This document shows positions 10,827 through 22,100 of a DNA stretch of 64,000 nucleotides, piece after piece. The position numbers and the translations under genes are program-made. Position 1 is the stretch's first letter, and each line of letters starts with the position of its first letter. The notes below the pieces were generated by a model, which made no database searches, was not told the DNA's origin, and was given only the letters and a program-made list of their open reading frames with translations. The stretch lies in the NCBI GenBank assembly GCA_036435485.1, contig CM071599.1:208233178-208297177 (forward strand), given 5' to 3'. Source of the stretch: Saposhnikovia divaricata. Taxonomy: Eukaryota; Streptophyta; Magnoliopsida; Apiales; Apiaceae.

Positions 10827-10838
10827 TGGTATCAGAGC
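10827..10838 (+). other. Primer binding site of element D (initiator tRNA-Met)
   Basis: TGGTATCAGAGC begins two bases after the LTR and is the standard copia site complementary to the 3' end of the initiator methionine tRNA, which primes minus-strand synthesis. Confidence 0.9.
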
Positions 10839-11512
10839 TATATGTTTAACATACAAAACATAGATCCTTGTGTTGAGTAGAAGAATCGTGAGTTTTCATT
10901 TTTCAGATCTACTTTTCATTTTCTCGAAAAGTGTGTTTTAATTCGTTGGTAGTGAAAACTCATCTGAAAAATTATTTAAATACTCCAGGTGTGATTATTT
11001 AGCTTGGGTGTATTTTAATTAATTTTTGTGAATTTATCTGGGTTAGTTCATATTTGGTGTTCTTGAGTGTTCATCATCTGTTCTTATCAAAGAATACAAC
11101 CCAACAACTTTTTGATCTCCTTTTCAATAGTAAAAGAATAAAAAGGTGGTTTTTGGACTTGTTGATTTATTTTATTCAGCCGAAAGTAAAAGACATACTC
11201 AGTACCTAGCATGTGGGTTAGGTGGGTTTGGTGAGTAAAGCATTCAAAGTCAAAAAGTGTTAAAGTGATAATATTGTTTATTCAATATTTAAAGAAATCT
11301 GCAGAAAAATTATTCTAAGGCAAAAATTTCTACATAGAAGTTCTACTTGAGAATTTCTACATAGAATTTCGACTTGGACAATTTCTACTTGGTGATTTCG
11401 ACTTGAGCAAAATTTCTACTTAGAGAAATTTCGACTTAGGCAAAAGTTCTACATAAATATTCTACATAGCCTAGTCTTGGGTACTTAGAAATTTTTAGTG
11501 ACCAGAATTGAG
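10839..11512 (+). other. Untranslated leader of element D
   Basis: No open frame is apparent. The last part (11325-11470) is a cluster of degenerate words CTACATAGAAGTTCTACTTGAG, ATTTCGACTTAGG and similar, related to the LTR palindromes. RNA packaging signals would be expected here, but none can be named from sequence alone. Confidence 0.5.
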
Positions 11513-13966
11513 ATGGCTCCTAAAAATGCATTCAAGATCCCAATGTTCAACAAAGATCACTATGAAGAATGGGTTTTCAGAATGAGACTATATCTAGAGA
11601 CTATTAACCCTGAATATCTGGAAGTCCTTGACAAGGGTAAATTTGTCCCAATGGCAGTTATCCCTTCACATACGGAAGGAGGAGTGGTTATACCACCCCG
11701 GTCTGAGCCCAAAAAGGCAGCGGACTTTTCGGATGCTGATAAAGAGCAAATAGCTTTGGATACTGCCGTACGACAAACCTTGATGGAATCTCTTGATCAT
11801 GAAATGTTCAACATAGTCAAAGGTTTGACTACAACGAAGAAGATTTGGGACAAGATAGAAGTTGTCATGGAAGGATCTGCAGAGGTCAGAAGCAACAAAA
11901 CACTCATACTCAAGATGGAGTATGACACCTTTAGAATAAGGAAAGGAGAAGGCATAACAGATGTCTACCTACGATTCAGTCAGTTGGTATTGGATTTGAA
12001 TCTGAGAGGTGTGACTCTCCCCATGGTTGAAACAAATACGAGATATCTGAGGAACCAGCCAAAAAGCATTGAGCATAGGGTCTACGCAATCAGAGAAACC
12101 AGAGATTTGCATACAACTTCTCTGGAAGAGTATTATGGAATATTAAAGACCTATGAGCTGGAAACGCTTCAAGATCAAGCATGGGACAATGATTCAAAGT
12201 CAAAAGAAAGTGCATCAGGATTAGTTGCTGATGAGGAAGAGTCTAAGAAGGCAATGGTTGCAGCAAAGCCTAAATCATCACTTGCACCACATCAAGTTGA
12301 TAATGATGACGAGTGCGCATCTGACAGTGATGATGACTACTACACCCAAGAAGAGCTGGACAACATGGACGATAGTGTCGTGGCATACATGGCAAGGAAG
12401 TTCAGCAACATGAGATTTAGAAAGAGCAACCGACCACAGAGAAAATCTTCATCTTATTATCGGGCTGCTAAGGGTGGTGGTAGTTCGTCAGGCTACAAAG
12501 GAAAAGGCAAGAATACCAGCTACAAATCTCCTTTGGATTTCAAAATGAAATTCAAATGCTACAATTGTGGTGAAGCTGGACACTTTGCCTCGGACTGCAA
12601 AAAGCCTAAACAGACTTATCCAAAAGAAACATTTGAAGCTCTCAAAAGCAACTATGAAGCACTGTTGAAGGAAAGACATGGAAAACGAGCTTTATTGGTG
12701 ACAGAAGGAAGAGCTTGGGATGATTCAGATGAGGAAGATGTTACTCAAGTAGCAAACTTTGCGCTCATGGCTGAGACATCAGAGGAACCAGAGGTACCAG
12801 TTCTGACTCTTAAAGTAGAAATGTCTATTGATGATTATAAAGAACAGAACGGGGCTCTTAGTGAAGAGATCTACATGTTGTGCAAAAGCCTAGACTCTTC
12901 TCAAAAGGAACAGAAAACACTTGTTGCCAAATGCAGAATGCTTGAGGCAAAAGTGGAAGAGCTAGAGGCTGCTTGCACTGTAGATACTTCTCTAAGAGAC
13001 TTTATTAAATCTCTGGAACACAAGCTCGTCCTTAAGGAAGAAGTAGAAGCATGTCTTAGGAACAATCTAGCTGAGTTAGAAACAAAATGCGAAGCTTACA
13101 AACTAGCTGCTAGTAAAGTGTATGTAGATAATGACACATTTAAGAAGATAACTGGAGTAGGTATAGGGCTTGATTATTCTGACCTTCCTAAGAAAGAAGG
13201 AAAGAGACCTATTGACCCTAGTTCCAGTGACCTTAAACAGGAAACACCTAGAATTCTTAAATCGGCTGTCAAACCTATTTACAAGCATCTTGTTCCTAGA
13301 ATAGAAGAAGAAGAGACTGAATTGATAGCTAGATATGAGATTGAGATGGAAGATCGCCAGAGAGAACAACCTGTAACTCCTATCAAACAAGTTAAAATCA
13401 ATTTCCCTAGAGATGAATCTAGACTGGGATTAGGAGCTAAGGCTGTTAAACAACAAGGAAAGAAAGAAAAAGGCATAAAAGAGGTTAAGGCTGAACGAAT
13501 AAAGAAAGCATGTTATCATTGTAAATCTACTGAACATCTTTCTTATGCATGCAAAGCTAACATGAATGTTCCTGTTGCACATGCCATGCCTACCACACAT
13601 ACAATGAATAATCTGCATCAGAATCATGCACAGTGTGGTCAACCTAACTGTATGCCATGCACTTTTAATATCATGCAAACTTTTGTGCATTTAATGAATG
13701 CATCTAGCCAGTCATGCTCAAATACTGTTGCTAGTTCAAATATCAAGAAAAAGTATGGTAGAGCCAAGACTGTCAGTCCTCCTAAAGTTAGGAGTGACAA
13801 ATCTTCTCCTAAGACTGACAAATCTGTCAAGTCTGAGAAAGGAAAGGAGATAGTCGAAAGCTCTAGTAATGTGAAGAAAAGTGCATCTCCTGTTGTTAAA
13901 TCTGTTGATTCTCGATCTTATCGAAAAGCCGGGCCCAATCAAAGTTGGGTTCCGAAGAATGTCTAA
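11513..13966 (+). CDS. gag of element D
   Basis: The frame is open from 11498, but the first ATG is 11513 (MAPKNAFKIPMFNKD), giving 817 residues, long for copia gag but usual in Sireviruses. It has a UBN2/gag-like N-terminal domain (YEEWVFRMRLYLE, then KMEYDTFRIRKGEGITDVYLRF). An acidic linker follows, then a CCHC knuckle CYNCGEAGHFASDC (~residue 349), a long coiled-coil stretch (~430-530) and a second knuckle CYHCKSTEHLSYAC (~667). A basic serine-rich tail ends in PNQSWVPKNV. It would form the particle and bind RNA. The stop at 13964-13966 separates it from pol, which continues in the -1 frame. Confidence 0.85.
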   Translation: MAPKNAFKIPMFNKDHYEEWVFRMRLYLETINPEYLEVLDKGKFVPMAVIPSHTEGGVVIPPRSEPKKAADFSDADKEQIALDTAVRQTLMESLDHEMFNIVKGLTTTKKIWDKIEVVMEGSAEVRSNKTLILKMEYDTFRIRKGEGITDVYLRFSQLVLDLNLRGVTLPMVETNTRYLRNQPKSIEHRVYAIRETRDLHTTSLEEYYGILKTYELETLQDQAWDNDSKSKESASGLVADEEESKKAMVAAKPKSSLAPHQVDNDDECASDSDDDYYTQEELDNMDDSVVAYMARKFSNMRFRKSNRPQRKSSSYYRAAKGGGSSSGYKGKGKNTSYKSPLDFKMKFKCYNCGEAGHFASDCKKPKQTYPKETFEALKSNYEALLKERHGKRALLVTEGRAWDDSDEEDVTQVANFALMAETSEEPEVPVLTLKVEMSIDDYKEQNGALSEEIYMLCKSLDSSQKEQKTLVAKCRMLEAKVEELEAACTVDTSLRDFIKSLEHKLVLKEEVEACLRNNLAELETKCEAYKLAASKVYVDNDTFKKITGVGIGLDYSDLPKKEGKRPIDPSSSDLKQETPRILKSAVKPIYKHLVPRIEEEETELIARYEIEMEDRQREQPVTPIKQVKINFPRDESRLGLGAKAVKQQGKKEKGIKEVKAERIKKACYHCKSTEHLSYACKANMNVPVAHAMPTTHTMNNLHQNHAQCGQPNCMPCTFNIMQTFVHLMNASSQSCSNTVASSNIKKKYGRAKTVSPPKVRSDKSSPKTDKSVKSEKGKEIVESSSNVKKSASPVVKSVDSRSYRKAGPNQSWVPKNV

Positions 13967-16900
13967 CCAATCTGTCATTGCAGGGCATTAAGCAGAATAG
14001 AAATAAAGTTATATGGGTGCTAGACAGTGGAGCATCGAGGCATATGACTGGAAATAAGTCCCTGCTTACAGAGTTGGTTATGAAGGCTGGCCCTTATGTT
14101 ACCTTTGGAGATGACAGCATAGGTGTGACTAAGGGATATGGCAAACTGAAAACTGGCAATGTCATCATTGAAGATATTTCCTATGTTGAGGGACTAAAGC
14201 ACAATCTGTTGAGTATAAGTCAGTTCTGTGACAAAGGTTACGAAATTGTCTTCAACAAGAAAGGTGTCTCAATCACTCACATCAAGGAAGGCTCACTAGC
14301 TTTAAGAGGAGTTCGAAAGGCAGATCTTTTTGTTGCAGATATGGATTCAGCAAATCAGGATGAGGTCACCTGTTTCTACAGCAAAGCCTCGGATGATGAA
14401 AGCTGGTTATGGCACAAAAAGCTATCTCACTTAAACTTCAAAACGATGAATGCTCTCGCGAGGCGAGAATTGGTGAGAGATCTACCTCAAATGGAGTTCG
14501 CTCCGAAAGGACTCTGTGAAGCTTGTGAAATGGGAAAGTCGAAGCGAGCATCGCATAAAAGCAAAGAAATTTCTAGTATTACTGAGCCTCTACAACTTCT
14601 TCATATGGATTTGTTTGGCCCAGTGAATGTCCTATCTTTGTCTAGGAAAAGATATGCTTTGGTAATCGTGGATGACTTCTCTAAGTATACATGGGTATTG
14701 TTCGCAATGACGAAAGATGAAGTACCTTTCTTAATCATTGATCACATCACTCAAATTGAGAATGTTTCAACACTTACTGTGAAGACGATTAGATCAGACA
14801 ATGGCACTGAATTCAAAAACGCAGTGCTAAATGACTTCTGTGTATCTAAGGGAATACGTCGTCAGTATTCAGCCCCGAGAACTCCACAGCAAAATGGAGT
14901 AGTTGAAAGGAAGAATAGAACTTTGGTTGAAGCAGCAAGAACTTTGTTGTATGATTCAAAACTTCCATTGTATTTCTGGGCCGAAGCAGTGAGTACCGCT
15001 TGTTACACTCAAAATAGAACCTTGATCATAAAAGATAAAGAAAAGACACCATGTGAGCTAATGAACAACAGAAGACCAACAATCAAATACTTTCATGTCT
15101 TCGGAGCAAAATGCTATGTGCTTATAGATGATGAAAATCTAGGCAAGTTTGCAGCAAAAGCTCGTGAAGGAATCTTTGTTGGTTACTCTACAGACGTGGT
15201 GGCAGCTTATAGAGTGTTCTTGGTGAATGATCGAAAAGTGACGGAAAGCTACAACGTCAGATTCGACGATACCAAACTCTCATCAATTTCAAGAGATTCT
15301 AGTGAACCTGAGTCCCTAAAATTTCAGAATCTGGACTTAGAAGATCTTGAAGATAAACCTGAGTTGGTTGTTCCATTAAATGTTCCAAGTGTACGTGAAG
15401 AACCTGAGTCTAGTGAACGAGCTAATTCTACAAGATCAGGAGAGACTTCTTCAGTACCAACCGGCAACAACTCAGGGGGAGTAAATAGCAGCTCAAGGAC
15501 TACTGTTCAAGGCTCGAGTCGAGTTGACTCTAGTTCTGTAGGAGCTGGCACTAACTCAGGGGGAGTTAGTGAAAATATTCAAAGTAGTCAGCACCCCAAC
15601 TCAGAAAGTCAAGCTGAATCATCTAGACAATTTCCAGGTGAACGGGTATGGAATAGAGACCATCCGTTTGAGTTAATTATTGGTGATCCAGATGCTGGTG
15701 TGACTACTAGAAGAACTGCAAGAGCTGACATGGCTAATATCTCCTTATATTCTGGGTTCTTATCCAAGCTTGAACCTAAAGAAATAGAAGAAGCTCTTGG
15801 CGATGCTGATTGGGTGATTGCAATGCAAGAGGAACTCAATCAGTTTGAAAGGCAGAAAGTTTGGAAACTGGTACCCCGACCAAAGAACAAATCCGTAATT
15901 GGAGCTAGGTGGGTATTCAGAAATAAACTGGATGAAAACGGACTTGTAACACGAAACAAGGCTCGTTTGGTTGCAAAAGGTTATTCTCAGCGAGAAGGAA
16001 TTGATTATGATGAAACCTATGCACCAGTTGCAAGACTTGAGGCAGTCAGGATGTTCTTGGCATTTGCAGCACATAAGAACTTCAAGGTATTCCAGATGGA
16101 CGTGAAAAGTGCCTTCCTGAACGGAGAGTTAGAAGAAGAAGTGTATCTGGAACAGCCGCCCGGCTTCGTTGATCCAGAACATGCAGATTTTGTGTATCTA
16201 CTCTTCAAATCTGTCTATGGCCTCAGGCAATCCCCAAGGCGATGGTATGAAACCCTATCTCTATTCTTAATTGAAAATGGTTTTGTTAGGGGAGTAATTG
16301 ATAAAACATTGTTCTATAAAGTTGTGAGAAATGACTTAATACTTGTTCAAGTATATGTGGACGATATTATTTTTGGGTCAAAATGAGCGCTTGTGCGAGA
16401 AATTTGCCAAGCTAATGCAGGAAAAATATGAGATGAGCATGATGGGAGAGCTGTCCTTCTTCCTTGGATTACAGATCAGTCAGAGAAAAGATGGTATCTT
16501 TATCTGTCAATCCAAGTACGTCAGAGATTTACTCAAGAAGTATAATCTAGAAGATGCATCAGCAGCTAAGACTCCCATGGCAACAGCCACGAAGCTTGAT
16601 GAAGACAAATCAGGTAAATCAGTTGACATCACAAGCTATCGAGGTATGATTGGCTCACTCCTCTATTTAACTGCAAGTAGACCAGATATAATGTTCGCAA
16701 CTTGTTTATGTGCAAGGTTCCAAGCGGATCCTAGAGAATCACATCTCGTAGCCGTCAAAAGAATTTTTAGGTATCTCAAGGGCACACCAAATCTAGGGAT
16801 TTGGTACCCAAGAGATACAGGTTTTAATCTTATTGGCTATTCGGATTCAGACTATGCAGGTTGCAGGATTGATAGGAAAAGCACATCTGGTGCTTGCCAA

Positions 16901-17296
16901 TTTCTTGGCAGAAGATTGGTGTCCTGGCAAAGTAAAAAGCAACATACAGTATCTACTTCTACTGCTGAAGCTGAGTACATTGCTGCTGGAAGCTGTGTAG
17001 CTCAAATACTGTGGATGAGGAACCAATTGAAGGATTATGGCATGGAGCACAAGAAAATTCCAATCATGTGTGACAACACAAGTGCCATTGCCATAACCAA
17101 CAATCCTGTAGATCACTCAAGAACCAAGCATATTGACATCAGGTATCATTTCATAAGAGAACATGTCGAGGAGGGGACTGTGGAGCTACATTTTGTGCCC
17201 ACAATGCAACAAATTGCAGATATATTCACCAAACCTCTTGATGAAGTAACATTCAATAGGTTGGTTGGTGAATTGGGAATGCTTAACACAAGTTAG
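13967..17296 (+). pseudogene. pol of element D: protease, integrase, RT, RNase H (one frame break)
   Basis: The first frame (to 16386) holds protease (LDSGASRHMTG, 14020-14052), the integrase HHCC (WHKKLSHLNF ... CEACEMGKSK), the core (HMDLFGPV and DDFSKY, RSDNGTEFKN, PQQNGVVERKNRTL) and RT (FQMDVKSAFLNGE ... VYVDDIIFGS). Directly after the YVDD motif a small indel puts a TGA at 16384-16386; the other frame (open from 16343) continues RT and RNase H (YSDSDYAGCRIDRKSTSG, TSTAEAEYIAA, TKHIDIRYHFIREHVE, ADIFTKPL). Pol has no ATG near its start; it lies in the -1 frame relative to gag, so expression by frameshifting is likely in the family. The break disables RT in this copy. Confidence 0.85.
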
Positions 17297-19129
17297 TAAA
17301 GCCTTCTATCTGTAAAATCCATGTTTATGTTTGTATGTGCAAGCTAATCAATCATTATGTGCTTAGACTTTAATATGCCTAATTAATGATTGTTATAGGT
17401 TGCATATAGTGTGATTTTGCATGAATTCATTGTGTTTTAAGTGTCTTCTATAGCACAAATCTGTGAATTTATGCTTGTTAGATTGCATGATCATAGGGGG
17501 AGTTAAATTCATAATAGTCTAAATATTGCATGATTTTTAGATGAATTTACCTGTGTTTTTTTCATGTAATTAGAGGCCTTAGAATTATCAAGGAATGTTT
17601 TAATTATGTCATATATTAAAATCCTTGAATTGATATTTATATTAATTTGGCAAAATTAATTGTTGAGTTTTTCAAAGAAAAATTGTCAAATTATTCTAAG
17701 TATCTTCAAAATTTCGAGTTAGTCTCTATCTCGAAACTCATGTAGAAATTCGACTTGAATTTCGACTTGAGCTTCCAGGGTGAAGTTTTGAAAATTCTAA
17801 GTCTGGGAAGAATTTCGAGTTAGTACCTATCTCGAAATTCATCTCGAGATTCGACTTAGAGTTCGAGTTCGAGTTACCAGTGTGCCTAGTTCTATCTTCA
17901 AAATATTCGAGATAAAGTCTATCTCGAATTTTATCTCTAAGGTTGAGATGAAGTTTCCATTAAGGGAATATTTTGAAAAGAACTGAGAATTAACTTCGAG
18001 TTAGTCTATCTCGAACTTTATCTCGAAGTTCGACTTGATGTTCGAGATAGAGTTCTTAGTCTATCTCGAAACTCAACTCGAATTTCGACTTGGTGTTCGA
18101 GATAGAGTTCTCAGTTAAGCTAAAGGGAATTTTTCGAGTTACACTCCTAACTCGAAACATATCTTGAATTACCCTGAACTTTTTGATTCAAGGAAGTATT
18201 TTGGAAAGAATTTGAGATTAACTTCGAGTTAACTTCTATCTCGAACTTTATCTCGAAGTTCGACTTGATGTTCGAGATAGAGTACTTAGTCTATCTCGAA
18301 ACTCAACTCGAATTTCGACTTGATGTTCGAGATAGACTCTAACTCGAAAAGCATCTTGAATTTTCTGTTTTTCCAAGTTTACTACAAATCAATAATGTTC
18401 AAGATAGTATTTCCCTATAGTTTCTGCTGTAATTTTGGTTAAAGTGCTTCTTTGTGCATAATTGTTCGAGTTAACTTCTATCTCGAACTTTATCTCGAAG
18501 TTCGACTTGATGTTCAAGATAGAAAAGTTCGAGATAGAAAAGTTCGAGATAGAGTTCGACTTAGATGTCCCCTGTATGGACTTGGTACTTTTCACATTTT
18601 TTAACAGGGACATTTTTGTCATTTCTCATTCACCTATATATACATCTCTAACTCGATGCCTAATTCACTTTACCTAATTCTAATTTTCAGCAGCCGTTTC
18701 ACAAGAACAGTGCGATTTTACTAATTACATACCTTTGATCCTTGTTTTTGTGATTAAACTCGTACTAATCACGAATTACTGCCGATTTGTTGACTGCTAT
18801 TATCTGTGTTAACAGTAATCTTTGTGTTAGTGTGTTTTGTGAACATCCATACACGCGTATATACATACACACGAACACATATTGTTTGTGTACTGTTCAT
18901 AAACGCGATTCCATTTTCTCCATCAATAAACACAAACGATTCCACTGGTATAAACACGAAATAGTAATTGGTTGTTGAATTGGATCCCGTAGTTTGATTT
19001 CTCAGATTCCGTTTGGTATTCTTGAAAAATTAAAAGGGTTACAATTCTATTTTGTAATTCGGAAAATTAATTGTTTTTCAAAATAAAAATAAAAATTCAC
19101 ATCTTTTAAAAGAAAAACATTTAATCAAA
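17297..19129 (+). other. Spacer of element D with inverted-repeat array and possible internal promoter
   Basis: A purine tract (ATAGGGGGAGTTAAATT, ~17494-17510) resembling the real PPT lies soon after pol. From ~17700 to 18560 words such as TTCGAGATAGAGTT and AGTCTATCTCGAAACTCA alternate, many able to pair with each other. From 18600 the character changes: a TATA-like TATATATA (18635-18642) and ~490 bp of AT-rich leader precede the third ORF. The open stretches inside are short and low complexity. Function is inferred only from layout. Confidence 0.6.
18635..18642 (+). promoter_or_regulatory. Candidate internal TATA box before the third ORF
   Basis: CACCTATATATACATC stands about 490 bp upstream of the ATG of the third ORF and directly after the inverted-repeat array. 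A separate promoter for this ORF is an inference; a spliced transcript from the LTR is the alternative. Confidence 0.3.
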
Positions 19130-22100
19130 ATGGCTCACCAATTTTCCCTTGCTAAAAACAATTTTTACAATATTTCTACGGAAATTGGTGATCAACTCCC
19201 GCGGTTTAAGTTTTGGATACGATTTCTCAATTTGTATTCCAAAGCTAGCCAAGCTTTTACTGCTAAACCTACACTAGTACATGATGCTTTACAGCAATTA
19301 TGGACTAGTGCGGTTACTTTTGGGAGTAAATCAACCCCCTACGGTTTCAGGTTTACCTTAGCGGGTCAGGAATATGAGGTGACAGAACAAATTGTCAACA
19401 GAGTTCTAGGATTCCCAATTAAAGATGCCTATGATCCAGAACCTACTGCTGCAGAACGCCTCAGATTCTTTGAAGAAATTGGATGTTATCCTACAAAAGG
19501 CCCAATCACGGGAAATATCCAAAAGCAATTCTTCCATGCGGAATGGAATTACTTTTTCGAGGCCATCACAAGATGTTTTCGGGCACGCGAAAAAGACTTT
19601 CATCAAATTCCGATTCCCATGCAAACCTTTGCAGTAGCCCTAGCAAGAGAACTGGATATAAACTATGGACGCATAGTTCTCTCTGAGATAGTGGCCTCAA
19701 TGGGATCCCTTGCAACCAGAGACCTCTTTACCACTGATGTCGTCTGTTGGTTTCCTCGGTTTCTTCAAATGCTAATCAATGACTTAATACCGAAGGATGC
19801 TCTTGCTATTCGACAGGGATTTGCCAGAAGCCCCACATCTGAATCACTAGGGATGGGCACTAAGTCACTTGCAACCATTGCAAATCAGGATAAACATCAA
19901 GGTAAGCCAATGTCTACTCCTGAAAATATTCAAATGTGGCTTAGATATGATGCAGGAGTTACCAATTTGGAGGCATCATCACAAGTCTCATCACATGCTC
20001 AAAATCCATCTGTTCATGCTGAGGCATTTGATGAGATTCCAGATGAGGAAAGCGATGATGCACAAGGTAATCAATCAGGTAATCTCTCTCTGCATACTAT
20101 TCATTCCTCCTCCTACGTTTCTGATTCCGCGACCCATGAGCCTGCTAACCCGCAGGATCTATCCCAGGGTAAGAGCCATATTTCTGACTCTGAGTCTGAT
20201 ACACATTCATATTCTTTATCACCCCTGTTAACGGAAGTCAGAAAACCAGCACGTATATTTATACAAGATGATGAGGAGAATGAACCCGAAGAGCAGCAAC
20301 TTATTCGCAAGAAAGCCAAACTTTTCCACGCTGCTACTTCACAACCACAGTCAAACCCTAGCGTGTCACACGCAACCACTCCACCTCACGCGAGTGGTTC
20401 ACCCCTTGAACATTCTGCACATAGGGATTTTGATTTTGGTCAGGATGATGTGCCTCTTGATGATACTGTTGCTTCAAGAGGACATGAAGTCTTAAGAACT
20501 TCAGCCGTACCTTCACCGGTACGTACTGATGCTGCAAAGAGGATCGGTTCTGATGTCGTACAAGGACACTTTGCAGCCTCTCAGACTGAGATTCCAACTC
20601 AGGAACAAACAGAATTTGATCCCATAACTGTCAACAACATTTCTTATCAAGTTTCTGCAGGTACTGCTTCACTTTTTGGATCAATCATTGAAGACATACA
20701 CGAGCGTGAGACAGGGAGTGTGTGTGAGAGGTTAGGGAGAGAGGGACCTTCATTTTTAAGGCCCGAAACCGAGCGCCAAATACCAACAGAACACGTATTA
20801 GAGCGAGGTCACCTAAACCAAACACCGTCCCTTAATACTGAAAATTTTGATACTCGTATGACTTCAATGGAAAATCAGATGAGGCAGTTCGGGCAGACAA
20901 TGGGGCAGTTCGGGATCAATATTGGAAACAATCAAAGGGCTCTAGACGACTACGCAGCAAGAATGGCAAGTCAAGCTACAGCTTTTGATGATTTGACAAA
21001 TAAGGTCAATGACTTGGGCCATGCTGGTGGTGTCTTGGGAAGCACTCTCAATGAGAGGATGGGGGCATTGGAGTCTACAATGCATACAATGATTGTGGAG
21101 ATCAGTAGAATGATGTTCGCAGTCAGGAGTTTTGTGCCCCCGGAGTGCTTCGAGTCGGAACAACCTCCCCCCGATGCTGGAGCAGGTGGTGCAGGTGGTG
21201 GTAGTGGAGCGGGAGCCTCTGGTTCTGGTTTTGGAGGTTCCTATGCAGCTGGTGGATCTGAAGACCATGGTGGAGCTCAGGATAACTCACCTAAGGGGGA
21301 GAGTGGAAAGGAGACGAGACAGCAGGCAGTTCACATCGAAGAAATTGAAGAACCCGCTGATCTTGTTAAGGAACCAGAAATTGAGCCTGCTGTTGCTGAA
21401 GAGGCTCTGAGGAGGAGAAAGGGTAAGGCAATAATGGTTGAAGAAGATGAACCAGTTATTGACCTGAGTCATCAGGACACAGTACAGGAGGTACTAGACT
21501 CAGATTCTGATATGGAAGACGTACCTTTCGCACATGCTGTAAAGCGATCTTTGAAGGAACAAGGTGGAGGTGCTGGTATGTCTTTCGGAATGCCTGAAGA
21601 AGATCCTGTTGATGAAGAAACCCTGCAGTCTCAACAGTTAGCCTTGGAACAAGCTCAGTTCCATAAAATGAAGATGATGCAAGAACATGCTGCGTTCCTA
21701 GAACAGAAGGTGGAGCTACAAGGGAAGCAGTATGAGTATGAGCTTGCAAGGCTAGCCAATCCTCAAGTTGATCTGGACAAAAGAAGGATAGGGCAGAAAT
21801 GGGATGAAGCAAGGAAGATAATGATGGGACCATGTGCAAAAGGAGTTCATAACAAGGATGCAGATGATCTGTTCTACAACTTGAATTTGCAGAATCCAAT
21901 GACTGGGGACTATATAAATGCTTTGAAGAGATTAATTTCTAAAGTCAGGGTTGGATACAATGCAAATCTTAAGGAGTGGCAGGTTATCTTGTCTTTGGTA
22001 GAAGGAGTCCCAACATCTTTCCTATTTGTGGATGACCAATTCATAATGAGAAGATCTGCGTCAGAGTTGTTCTTGCTAGCGACTAAAATTCAGTACTCTC

